NCBI GenBank assembly: GCA_905235345.1
Contig: CAJOLO010000045.1
Span: 1-18,424 of the forward strand
Direction: 5' to 3'
Length of the DNA stretch: 18,424 nt
DNA from: an uncultured Lachnospiraceae bacterium
Lineage (GTDB): Bacteria; Bacillota; Clostridia; Lachnospirales; Lachnospiraceae
The stretch's first letter is position 1, and every line of letters begins with the position of its first letter. The translations under genes and the position numbers were made by a program. Positions 1 through 7,928 of the stretch are shown here, piece after piece. Below the pieces are notes generated by a model. The model had not been told where the DNA came from, did no database searches, and saw only the letters and a list, made by a program, of their open reading frames with translations.

Positions 1-228
1 GAACCTTAGAACTGCCCATATGATAGGTCTCAGAAGGTTCAAGTCCGAAGGACGCAGAAGCTTCTGCTAAGACCGAACCATTAAGTCCGGCAGGTGTGAG
101 GGAGACAGGATGTCGCCTTCACACCGTGCCGCGTACGGTAGGAGAACTTATCCGGGATATTTAGAAAATCTTATTTCCGTACAGCAGGAATACAAAACAC
201 TGCATATTCCCGGGACTCTTGCGTCCGT
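1..228 (+). ncRNA. Candidate structured non-coding RNA, family unknown, possibly cut by the window edge
   Basis: There is no credible ORF here, but the stretch folds well on the plus strand. A long-range helix joins 50-60 to 216-226 (GGACGCAGAAG with CTCTTGCGTCC, one G-U and one mismatch). It encloses a near-perfect hairpin at 88-131 with about 19 pairs (CGGCA/TGCCG, GGTGTGA/TCACACC, GACA/TGTC around a GGA loop). A second arm pairs 152-160 with 204-213, with a smaller stem 175-178/187-190 inside it. A further hairpin, GAACCTT/AAGGTTC, lies at 1-7/34-40. The G-U pairs (57-219, 100-118, 151-214) favour the plus strand. Positions 37-46 resemble a tRNA T-loop but there is no tRNA. I considered the raiA-motif RNA because it is reported to have T-loop-like contacts, but I cannot confirm that from memory. 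It ends convergently with dapA. Confidence 0.5.
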
Positions 229-257
229 CATAAGCTACTTACATAACTTAACATTTT

Positions 258-1148
258 TTACGCCAACTTTACAGGATACTCCTGCATAGCCTTCTTAATC
301 TTCTCCACACTTGCAGGTTCAGCTTCAGTCATCGGCATTCTCACATATCCGTTGCAAAGACCAGCAAGTTCAACAGCCTTCTTAACCGGTATAGGGTTGA
401 CCTCACAGAACATGGCGTCGCAAAGATCTATAGACTTAAGCTGCAATGCAAGAGAGCCGGCCACATCTCCATCAAGATATTTCTGTACCATATCATGAAC
501 ATCCTCAGGTATGATATTAGCTGTAACTGAGATAACGCCCTTTCCGCCTAATGAAAGAAGCGGAACAACCTGATCATCATTTCCTGAATAAATGTCTATA
601 CATCCGTCAGCCAACTGTGCAAGCTTAACAACCTGGGATATATTACCTGATGCCTCTTTGATAGCAACAATATTCTTGACATTCTTTGCAAGAGTTACTG
701 CTGTCTCAGGCTTAATATTACATCCTGTTCTGCCTGGTACATTATACATAATTATAGGAATATTAACTGCTTCCGCTATTGCGGTATAATGCTTGATAAG
801 CCCGCTCTGGGTTGCCTTGTTATAATATGGCGTTACAACAAGAAGACCATCTGCGCCAACCTCTTCTGCTTCCTTTGAAAGCTTAATAGCGGTCTCTGTG
901 CAATTAGAACCCGTTCCTGCTATAACAGGAATTCTCTTATTAACATACTCCACACATTTTGCGATAACCTCCATGTGTTCTTCCTCGGACATTGTAGACG
1001 CCTCGCCTGTTGTACCGCAGATGATTATGGCATCTGTCTTGTGTGAAACATGATACTCTACCAAATCCTTTAATTGCTCATAATTAACTGAGCCATCTTC
1101 ATTAAACGGAGTAACAAGTGCCACTCCCGAGCCTGTAAAAATTGCCAT
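258..1148 (-). CDS. dapA: 4-hydroxy-tetrahydrodipicolinate synthase
   Basis: DapA condenses pyruvate with aspartate semialdehyde, the first committed step towards diaminopimelate and lysine, in the cytoplasm. The 296-residue length is normal for this TIM-barrel lyase. Visible landmarks are GTTGE at residues 45-49 (pyruvate binding), TPYYNK at 106-111, the catalytic Tyr in YNVPGRTG (Tyr135, with Arg140), and the Schiff-base Lys164 in IKEASGN. The reading frame stays open further upstream, but the start at 1148 is preferred: an AAAGGAG ribosome site sits just upstream and the protein then begins at the usual family N-terminus. The upstream 0.5 kb carries a lysine riboswitch with a terminator, so feedback control by lysine is expected. 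No dapB follows within the window. Confidence 0.97.
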   Translation of the reverse strand: MAIFTGSGVALVTPFNEDGSVNYEQLKDLVEYHVSHKTDAIIICGTTGEASTMSEEEHMEVIAKCVEYVNKRIPVIAGTGSNCTETAIKLSKEAEEVGADGLLVVTPYYNKATQSGLIKHYTAIAEAVNIPIIMYNVPGRTGCNIKPETAVTLAKNVKNIVAIKEASGNISQVVKLAQLADGCIDIYSGNDDQVVPLLSLGGKGVISVTANIIPEDVHDMVQKYLDGDVAGSLALQLKSIDLCDAMFCEVNPIPVKKAVELAGLCNGYVRMPMTEAEPASVEKIKKAMQEYPVKLA

Positions 1149-1245
1149 CTTTTTCTCTCCTTTGATAATAATATTATTCTTTTTACCGGATGTCACATTC
1201 TGCAATCTATAAACGTACAGTCACAGATAAATGCATCCTGACATC

Positions 1246-1278
1246 AAAAAACGCTCCGCCGGCAGTGCCAACGAAGCG
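1246..1278 (-). terminator. Riboswitch-controlled Rho-independent terminator in the dapA leader
   Basis: On the minus strand, 1278-1252 forms a 12-bp stem (three G-U pairs) with a 3-nt loop, followed immediately by six U residues (1251-1246). It lies between the lysine aptamer and dapA, about 100 nt before the start codon. That is where the expression platform of an L-box that acts by termination belongs. Ligand binding would be expected to favour this terminator. Confidence 0.88.
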
Positions 1279-1373
1279 TAATAACTTCTGATACAAAAGC
1301 TTATATATGATGCTATGCTCTGTATATTCTTCATCATCACAGAAAATCCAAGTATAAGCATATCAAAGCTTAA

Positions 1374-1620
1374 GTCCGTAGCACTCCACCTGTGTTCATT
1401 ATATTCTCTGTCACGATATAATAATCTTACATCATATCCATGCAGAAATGAAACATAAAATTCCGGTGACAGCCGCATAGCTGTTAACTATACGTCCAGA
1501 CAGGATATTCATAAGGTAATACCCCTCTTCGGCATATATTCCTTTCCGGGTTCATCATTCAGCCTTATCTGTCAGAGCCCTTACTAATAATATATGCACC
1601 TCTACTCAGCGACGTAAACG
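1374..1620 (-). promoter_or_regulatory. Lysine riboswitch (L-box) aptamer controlling dapA
   Basis: The minus-strand leader contains conserved L-box core pieces in the expected order. These are GTAGAGGTGC with TAGTA downstream (about 1605-1583), GGCTGA (1564-1559) then GAACCCGGAAAGG, GCCGAAG (about 1533-1527), CTGG (1499-1496) opening the stem CGTATAG/CTATGCG, and GCTGTCACCGG (about 1473-1463). The 3' limit is approximate: I placed it where GTAG/CTAC and GTC/GAC could close the basal P1 helix, and that pairing is imperfect. The position between a consensus promoter and a terminator upstream of dapA agrees with lysine feedback. A nominal 85-codon ORF over this stretch is not real. Confidence 0.88.
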
Positions 1621-1633
1621 TCTTTCTTACGTT

Positions 1634-1662
1634 AATATATCACCCACACTACTATCTGTCAA
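1634..1662 (-). promoter_or_regulatory. Sigma-A-type promoter of the dapA riboswitch leader
   Basis: TTGACA (1662-1657) is separated by exactly 17 nt from TATATT (1639-1634), reading on the minus strand. Transcription should start near 1627, just before the lysine aptamer, giving a leader of about 480 nt ahead of dapA. Confidence 0.85.
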
Positions 1663-1776
1663 CACAATTCAAGAAACTTTATAGGGCTTTACCCATGTTG
1701 TGTTACTATTCGCAGTTAATGACATTGATTCACAGTTCTCTTTGAATGGTATTACAGCCCCATTTCAGCAATTGAA

Positions 1777-1812
1777 GAAAATAAAAAACAGAGGAAACCT
1801 GACATTCCTCTG
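1777..1812 (-). terminator. Rho-independent terminator after the corrinoid adenosyltransferase
   Basis: CAGAGGAA (1812-1805) pairs with TTCCTCTG (1796-1789) around an 8-nt loop on the minus strand and is followed by UUUUUUAUUUU. It lies about 50 nt beyond the stop at 1861 and separates this gene from the dapA promoter. Between it and that promoter (1663-1776) I see nothing else. Confidence 0.85.
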
Positions 1813-1860
1813 CTTATTACTTAATAATATTATGAACATTCCAAAAACAAAAAATCTATC

Positions 1861-2328
1861 TCATGCCGGCTCAATATGCGAGAGCATTGATGCCCTGCTC
1901 TTCAATTCCTCAGGACAGTGTCTTCCGGTGAGAATAAGCTTTACTCCACTATTGATATCAACAATCGACATAAGGCTTTCAAGATCAAGAATATTATAAT
2001 CTCTAAGTCCTAAGAGCTCGTCTAATATGACTAAGTCAGCACCCTCTGTTTCAATGACCTTTCTGGCATATTGGAAGCTGTTCTGTACTTTCGCACGATG
2101 TTCGCCCCGTTCCTCGGGTGTCATATCCTCATAGGTCTTTTCACTGTTCTCAAAGGTAAAGAACTTAATCTCTTCATACTGATCAAGTATGCTATAGTCT
2201 GCTCCTTTTCCTTTAAGGAACTGAATAATGGAAACCGTCTCTCCCGCTGCCGCAGCCTTAACCGCCAGTCCCATGGCACATGCCGTCTTTCCGTATCCGT
2301 CACCGTATATAATATGTATATTATCCAT
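1861..2328 (-). CDS. ATP:corrinoid (cobalamin) adenosyltransferase, CobO/BtuR family, short form
   Basis: The protein belongs to the CobA/CobO/BtuR ATP:co(I)rrinoid adenosyltransferases, which attach the 5'-deoxyadenosyl group to cobalt during coenzyme B12 synthesis or salvage. The sequence shows a P-loop GDGYGKT at residues 9-15, the ILDELLGL Walker-B-like motif, and the family signature LILTGRHCPEEL near the C-terminus. I chose the ATG at 2328 because GGTGGAG lies just upstream and the P-loop strand then starts at the N-terminus. The frame is open 15 codons further, without a ribosome site. At 155 residues it is shorter than E. coli BtuR (about 196), lacking the N-terminal extension and part of the C-terminus. 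No other B12 gene and no recognisable cobalamin riboswitch is nearby. Confidence is high for the family, lower for the exact substrate. Confidence 0.88.
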   Translation of the reverse strand: MDNIHIIYGDGYGKTACAMGLAVKAAAAGETVSIIQFLKGKGADYSILDQYEEIKFFTFENSEKTYEDMTPEERGEHRAKVQNSFQYARKVIETEGADLVILDELLGLRDYNILDLESLMSIVDINSGVKLILTGRHCPEELKSRASMLSHIEPA

Positions 2329-2485
2329 GTTTCTCCACCTCATTGCCGGCAACATTGCTTTGCACGGCGTCATTCCCTATATGTTAATAATGATAACTTG
2401 CTATTATACAATTATTAAATCCAGCAGAAACAAAACACATACTAACATATCCATGAAAAATATGCAATATCAAATCAACTAAAAC

Positions 2486-3112
2486 TCATTCAAGGCATTC
2501 CATCTTACTTACGGAAACCTCATATGCAATACGATTGATAACGGTATCATCCGCTAATTTCTTCTGATACTCCCTGCTCTGAATTCTTCCCCATACCGCA
2601 ACATGCTCTCCAACCTCTAACTTCCCGGCAAATCTGGCATTTCTTCCCCAGCAGATACAGGGAATATAATCCGACTTCCCATACGCCCGGTTAACCGCAA
2701 GCAAAACATCCGCTATCTCGCGGCCTAATGGTGTCATACGGTAAATGGGCGCTTTGCAGATATAGCCGTCAAGATATATCTGATTAGGATGCTGTATCTC
2801 CTCATCTTCCTCTAATATATTCAATTCCCTTACAAAAAGGGATAATATCAAACGATTCTTCGTCTCCTCATGCTTATTATAGGATCTGAATTGTCCTTTC
2901 GCTTCAATATGCTGTCCCACATGAGACTGCTCCACATCAATCAGCCTGTCAGATACCATAAGCGGAATAACATCCGTAGCATCAGAAAGTCTGTTTACAA
3001 GCAGATCGACCATGTAAAATCCCTCTCCAAATATCTCATGACTAAATGTAAATTCCGAAATAATCTCTCCAGCCACCACTGCCTGATTGTTGCTTAATGC
3101 TTTTTCTGTCAT
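2486..3112 (-). CDS. Single-stranded DNA-binding-like protein with two OB-fold domains
   Basis: The C-terminal half (about residues 105-205) reads like an SSB/PriB-type OB fold: LDGYICKAPIYRMTPLGREI, then IPCICWGRNARFAGKL and VAVWGRIQSREYQKK. The N-terminal half (about residues 12-100) looks like a second, diverged copy: VVAGEIISEF, then FYMVDLLVNR, IPLMVSDRLID and IEAKGQFRSYN. At 208 residues it is longer than a classic SSB of about 150-180. It also lacks the acidic tail ending in an Asp-Asp-Phe-type tip, ending instead in VSVSKMECLE. The start at 3112 has GGAAGGAG about 7 nt upstream. A general replication or repair SSB role is inferred. The missing tail argues that it is not the main replicative SSB. 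Confidence 0.75.
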   Translation of the reverse strand: MTEKALSNNQAVVAGEIISEFTFSHEIFGEGFYMVDLLVNRLSDATDVIPLMVSDRLIDVEQSHVGQHIEAKGQFRSYNKHEETKNRLILSLFVRELNILEEDEEIQHPNQIYLDGYICKAPIYRMTPLGREIADVLLAVNRAYGKSDYIPCICWGRNARFAGKLEVGEHVAVWGRIQSREYQKKLADDTVINRIAYEVSVSKMECLE

Positions 3113-3217
3113 TTTCTTTCTCCTTCCATGTACCTTAAAATTCTCTTTAATCTTAGTACACAATCTAACCGATTGGAACGGGTATTTTTTTGCTAAAAAG
3201 CACTACTTTTGTCAAAA

Positions 3218-4069
3218 TTAATTATTTCTTTGTCGCATGGTTTCATACATCAGCACAGTCCCCGCCGTTGCGACATTTAACGACTCTACCTTCCCCATCA
3301 TTGGAATACGGATCTTGTATTTTGTAGCCGCCGACATCTCATCCGAAAGTCCGTTGCCCTCATTACCCATGACAAATATTGTCGACTTTCTGTAATCAAA
3401 ATCGTAAAAGGTTGTTCCCTGTAAATGTGCACTGTAAGTGTTAAAACCTCTCTGACCAAGCTTTCTGATACAATCCGTTAAATCATCCACATATATAAAT
3501 GGTACCCTGAATATCGAGCCCATGGTGGATCGCACAACCTTCGGGTTATATATATCAACGGTATCCCTGCTCATTATAATTCCAGTTACACCTGCGCCCT
3601 CGGCAGTTCTTATTATGGTTCCCAGATTGCCGGGGTCCTGAATGTTTTCCAGTGCAATCACAAGTGCATTATCCCTGCTTTCACTAATACTCTCATCACC
3701 TGTACCATCTGATTTCACGGTACCTTCTGCACCTTCATGACATGATGTTCCGCTGCAACCGCACACCTGCTCCATGCTATATGCGAATTGCCTGACCACG
3801 CTTATAACTCCCTGGGGAGTTCTTGTGTCAGCAAGACTTTTCATCACATTGTCCGAAACAAGTTCATATGAAATTCCGTCAAACAGTTCCTTATGACTTT
3901 CATAAAATTCCTCTGTTGCAAAGCTTTCCACATGTATGTCCCTTGGGATCTCCGAAAACATCCTTATTCCCTCAACGAGAAACACTCCCTGCTTTCTTCG
4001 TTCCTTAGCCTGCTTCATGCACCTGCTCACATTCTTAATCTTCTCATTACCAGTACTTGTTATTATAAT
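3218..4069 (-). CDS. SpoU/TrmH-family RNA 2'-O-ribose methyltransferase with apparent AUU start
   Basis: The C-terminal SPOUT domain carries the three family motifs: NIQDPGNLGTIIRTAEGAG (motif 1), FVMGNEGNGLS (motif 2) and IPMMGKVESLNVATAGTVL (motif 3, forming the knotted AdoMet site). An N-terminal substrate-binding domain starts with the usual ITSxxNxKIKNV-type segment. That segment is only included if translation begins upstream of the GTG at 4030. The in-frame codons there are TGA-TCA-TAT-ATT-ATA-ATA-ACA-AGT, so there is no ATG, GTG or TTG. An AAGGAG site (4084-4079) lies 9 nt before the ATT at 4069. I therefore propose AUU (or AUA at 4066/4063), giving 283 residues. The GTG at 4030 would give 270 residues with a weak site. 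A hydrophilic insert of about 32 residues, rich in Gly, Ser, Glu and Cys, separates the two domains. The target is probably 23S rRNA or tRNA; the exact site is unknown. Confidence 0.88.
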   Translation of the reverse strand: MIITSTGNEKIKNVSRCMKQAKERRKQGVFLVEGIRMFSEIPRDIHVESFATEEFYESHKELFDGISYELVSDNVMKSLADTRTPQGVISVVRQFAYSMEQVCGCSGTSCHEGAEGTVKSDGTGDESISESRDNALVIALENIQDPGNLGTIIRTAEGAGVTGIIMSRDTVDIYNPKVVRSTMGSIFRVPFIYVDDLTDCIRKLGQRGFNTYSAHLQGTTFYDFDYRKSTIFVMGNEGNGLSDEMSAATKYKIRIPMMGKVESLNVATAGTVLMYETMRQRNN

Positions 4070-4136
4070 ATATGATCACTCCTTGTCATTTTTCCGTTTA
4101 TATTCATACACATTGTCAGTATCTTAATACTTTTCA

Positions 4137-4235
4137 GCCCCTCATCCGTCAGCAAATCTTTGATTTGCTGACACCTTCCCCCCCTAAAGGGTGGAAGGCT
4201 TAAGTTAATAACTTCGGTCTGGAGGGAAGGCTTAA
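4137..4235. repeat. Intergenic palindromic repeat with two hairpins
   Basis: Between dnaE and the methyltransferase, GTCAGCAAATC (4148-4158) pairs perfectly with GATTTGCTGAC (4162-4172) around TTT. Next comes a second hairpin, CCTTCC/GGAAGG (about 4174-4198), with inner CCC/GGG. An 11-bp direct repeat GGAAGGCTTAA occurs at 4193-4203 and 4225-4235. The CTCATCCGTCAGC...GCTGACACCTTCCCCC layout is, to my recollection, common between genes in Lachnospiraceae-type genomes; that is a memory, not a search. There is no U-tract, so it is not a simple terminator. Confidence 0.6.
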
Positions 4236-4279
4236 ATAAATGGCATTGGTATTACATCACATAATCGCAACCAACCTTG

Positions 4280-6289
4280 TTAAAATCTTACTTTTCCCTC
4301 TTGTACTACTACCTTGCCTTCCCCAAACCTGTCCTTGAATTCCGAGATCACATTATCAGAGGCAGATACACCGAATTGTCGTCCCATCGGCTTCATCATT
4401 TTCTCTTCCTTAAGCATTACAATAACTTCGTCATTACCTGAATTCCTGTCTATCAAATCGTATAAGTCTCTTTCATTGGTATTGTATGCGTCCTTGTTCT
4501 CCATCTGGATATAAACCTTCCTTGGCACTTCCGAGAACGGAAGCATTTTTTCTAATAAAAGCTTACTCTCTTTTTCCGTGATGGATGCACGCCCATAAAC
4601 AAATACCTTCGAATCCGGCTCAATAAGAGTCCTGTACTCCTCATATTTTTTGGGAAATACCACAATCTCTATCGAACCGACCAGATCTTCAAGTGTAATA
4701 AATGCCATATTCTGATTATTCTTTGTCATCTTGACGGTCTTTGCGGAAATCATTCCGCCAATGGTATAATACTGCTGATCCTTAGCTACCGTTTCAAGAT
4801 TAACCTGTAAATCCTCATCACCGTCAGAATCATCAGCATCTTCAGGATAGAAATCCAGTGTAACAGCACTCACATTATCACTTAGGAACTCCCTGTAATC
4901 GTCAAGAGGATGACCACTTACATAAACACCTAACATTTCCTTCTCATAACCAAGTAATTCCTCTTTATCATATTCCTCCACATCAGGATACACGACGTCG
5001 AATTCCTTCTTCTCCTCTTCTCCCAAAAAGTCCATAAGTGACATCTGACCGGATATGGCATTCTTCCTCTCCTGATTCACCTGATCGATTATCTGTGTAT
5101 ATACCATCATCATCTGGCGGCGGTTTGACGGGAAGCAGTCAAAAGCTCCTGATTTTATAAAGCTTTCTATCGTTCTCTTATTGACCTCCTTAGCTGACAA
5201 ACGGCTTACAAAATCCTTGAGATTCTTATACGGACCATTTACCTCACGTTCTGCAACAACAGCATCAATCACTCCCTCACCTACACTTTTCAATGCAGAA
5301 AGTCCATACCTTATCTTCCCGTCAGATACAGAGAAATAACCGAAGCCCTCATTAATATCCGGCGGAAGAATCTCTATTCCCATCTTACGACATCCGGCAA
5401 TATATGCAGCCGCCTTGTCTGAGTTGCCAAGCACCGAAGTAATAAGCGCAGCCATAAACTCTTTGGGATAATGACATTTCAGATATGCAGTCTGATAAGC
5501 CACAACCGCATAAGCCGCAGCATGGGATTTGTTAAATGCATATTTTGCAAAATCCAGCATATCATCAAATATCTTATTGGCAGTCTTTTCATCTATACCA
5601 CGATTGATACATCCCGGAACATTTTCCTCAGGATTACCGTACACGAAGTTCTTGCGCTCTTTTAACATCACGCTTTCCTTCTTCTTAGACATTGCACGTC
5701 GCACCAGATCGCTTCGCCCTAATGTATAACCTGCAAGCTCCATAACTATCTGCATTACCTGCTCCTGATATACAATACATCCGTAAGTCGGAGAAAGTAT
5801 CGGTTCAAGCTGCGGACAGTCATAGGTTATCTTATCCACATTCTCTTTACCCTCTATATAGTTCGGTATAAAATCCATCGGACCCGGACGGTAGAGGGAT
5901 ATGCCCGCAATTATATCCTCAATATTTCTGGGCTTAAGCTCCTGCATGAAGCTTTTCATTCCCGAGCTTTCAAGCTGGAATATTCCGTCTGTCTGTCCGC
6001 TGGAAATAAGGTCATACACTTTGCTATCCGTCATATCAATATTATTTATATCTATATCAATGCCCTGTGACTGCTTGATATTATTGACCGTATCCTGTAT
6101 TACCGTAAGATTTCTAAGTCCTAAAAAATCCATCTTCAAAAGTCCCAGTTCCTCCACCAGATCCTTCGTATACTGGGTTGTCACCGCACCATCTGAGCTT
6201 TTTGAAAGAGGCACGAATTCATCCATAGGCTTTTGGCCTATCACACACTGAAGCATGTCTCGGAAGTCCTTCCAGCTTCTTGGAGGCAT
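4280..6289 (-). pseudogene. dnaE: DNA polymerase III subunit alpha (DnaE), C-terminal part, out of frame with the N-terminal part
   Basis: This frame carries the rest of DnaE. Homology resumes at VIGQKPMDEFVPLSKS (codon at 6244). It continues through LGLLKMDFLGLRNLT (the third catalytic Asp region), the fingers (YRPGPMDFIPNYI, YGCIVYQEQVMQI, AFNKSHAAAYA), the tandem helix-hairpin-helix part (DINEGF, GLSALKSVGEG, FDCFPSNRRQ), and a C-terminal OB fold (YTIGGMISAKTVKMTKNNQNMAFITLEDL, written here only to show its place). The first 15 codons after the ATG at 6289 are the wrong frame of the preceding segment, so that ATG is unlikely to be a true start and has no convincing ribosome site. Joined to the N-terminal part, the total is about 1160 residues, a normal DnaE. 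If the lesion is real, this half would probably not be translated as a working polymerase. Confidence 0.8.
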
Positions 6290-7763
6290 CGATCATGACC
6301 CTTATATCCTCCTCATTTTCATAAGCCTCTCTAAGCTCCTTGACTTCCTTCATTGCAGTATCAATCGTCATATTAAGCGTCGGCGGAATCATCTTTGCGA
6401 TCCGGTCTCCTGTGGAGTACGGCATATTGAGGGCACGCACCACATCCCTTACCACCTGTCGTGCTTTCATGGTACCAAATGTTACTATCTGCACCACTTT
6501 TTCCTGACCATACTTCTCCACCACATAGTCTATGACCTCCTGACGGCGGTCAGGGCATATATCCACATCAATATCAGGCATGGACACACGCTCCGGATTA
6601 AGAAATCTCTCGAACAGCAGATTGAAATGAATTGGTTCAACATCCGTAATCTCCAGACAATAGCTGACGATTGCTCCCGCTGCGGAACCACGTCCCGGTC
6701 CCACAGGTATTCCATGATCCTTGGCGTATTTTATGAAATCCCACACTATAAGGAAATAATCAACATACCCCATCTTCTCAATGGTATCAAGCTCGAAATC
6801 CATTCTGTCCTGCAGTTCTTTGGTCACCGGATTGTATCGCTTCTCCAATCCTTCCTGACATAACTCTCTCAAATACCCTTCTGATGTATATCCCTCCGGC
6901 ACTTCGTATTTCGGCAGTTTCTGTACTCCGAATTCAATCTCAACATTACATCTTTCCGCAATCTTACCGGTATTCTCGATCGCTTCCCTTGCATACGGAA
7001 ATAACGCCATCATCTCCTCCGGAGACTTAAGATAATACTGTCCTCCTTCATACCGCATTCTTGAAGGATCATCCACCGTTTTTCCCGTCTGAATACACAG
7101 AAGTATATCATGTGCTTCTGCATCCTCCGCATTAACATAGTGAAGATCATTCGTAGCAACAAGCTCTATACCTGTCTCTTCATGAATACGCATAAGTCCC
7201 TGATTGACTGTTCGCTGCTCAGGAATCCCATGATCCTGCATTTCAAGAAAATAATTCCCTTTTCCGAAAATCTCCTGATGCTCAAGTGCAGCCTGCTTAG
7301 CCTCTTCATAAAAGCCCTGGTTAAGCTTTATCGCCACCTCGCCCGCAAGACATGCCGAAAGACATATTATTCCCTCATGGAATTCCTCTAAAACCTCACG
7401 GTCAACCCTTGGTTTATAATAAAATCCATCCGTAAAGCCACGGGATACTATCTTCATCAGGTTATGGTATCCGGTGTCATTCTCCGCCAAAAGTATCAGA
7501 TGATAATATCTGTTCTCACCCCTGTCAATTTCCCTATCAAAGCGTGAGCCGGGAGCTACATATACCTCGCATCCGATAATAGGCTTAATTCCCTGTGCCT
7601 TGGCCTCTTTGTAAAAATCTATAACTCCGTACATAACCCCGTGGTCTGTAATGGCAATGCTGTCCATTCCAAGCTCTTTTGTCTTTGCAATAAGCTCCGG
7701 AATCTTAGACATGCCATCTAACAAACTATATTGAGTATGCACATGCAGATGTGTGAACCCCAT
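6219..7763 (-). pseudogene. dnaE: DNA polymerase III subunit alpha (DnaE), N-terminal part, frameshifted
   Basis: This is the first 514 codons of a replicative C-family polymerase. The PHP domain (about residues 1-280) keeps its likely metal ligands: HLHVH at the N-terminus, ITDHG, GCE, YYHLIL, LSAC and TNDLHY. A metal-binding, possibly exonucleolytic PHP domain is therefore plausible. The palm follows, with GPGRGSAAG and the catalytic Asp pair in MPDIDVDICPDRR. The frame then reads LEGLPRHAS and derails into a short unrelated tail ending at 6219. In the family RHAS is followed by roughly THAAGVVI. Here TCA (6251-6249) is followed by GTGT and then GTG ATA GGC, so about 14 nt are missing. The start at 7763 is secure (AGGAGG 6 nt upstream). 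Clostridia usually also carry PolC, with DnaE serving lagging-strand priming or extension. An assembly error is possible. Confidence 0.85.
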
Positions 7764-7790
7764 TCTCTTTCCTCCTAAGCACCTATATTC

Positions 7791-7913
7791 GTATCTATTA
7801 AGCTTAGCTTCATAGATACGCGACAGGCATAGTGCTCACGCACATTCCGGTATGCCTGCCGTATGATAAATTCAAGTCTCGCTCGTACGCATCTCGCAGT
7901 AAATGCGAAATGC
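7791..7913. other. Three tandem hairpins between the DUF5662-like gene and dnaE
   Basis: Hairpin 1 is GTATCTAT (7791-7798) with ATAGATAC (7812-7819). Hairpin 2 is CAGGCATA (7824-7831) with TATGCCTG (7851-7858), with a nested GTGC/GCAC at 7832-7835/7840-7843. Hairpin 3 is GCATCTCGCA (7889-7898) with TGCGAAATGC (7904-7913); its one mismatch becomes a G-U pair on the minus strand. No U-tract follows any of them. They fill most of the 165-bp gap and would lie in the dnaE 5' leader or the 3' end of the preceding transcript. Confidence 0.5.
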
Positions 7914-7928
7914 TGCCTGAACAGTTAC

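Noticed and set aside
37..47. tRNA gene suggested by a T-loop-like GGTTCAAGTCC
   Set aside because: There is no acceptor stem, anticodon arm or D-arm at the required spacing.
79..88. 10-bp match CATTAAGTCC shared with the palindromic element near 16217-16226
   Set aside because: Matches of this length are expected by chance in an 18-kb window.
1221..1478. 85-codon minus-strand ORF upstream of dapA
   Set aside because: It overlaps the lysine riboswitch and its terminator, has no protein-like pattern and no good ribosome site.
2403..2431. Promoter of the adenosyltransferase gene based on TATAAT at 2408-2403
   Set aside because: The -10 is good but no acceptable -35 lies 16-18 nt upstream, so I did not list it as a feature.
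3187..3215. TTGACA at 3215-3210 as a promoter for the SSB-like gene
   Set aside because: The -35 is perfect, but only A-runs lie at 16-18 nt spacing and no convincing -10 exists.
6255..6863. 202-codon plus-strand ORF inside dnaE
   Set aside because: It is antisense to conserved polymerase sequence and has no recognisable domain; it is a shadow of the real gene.
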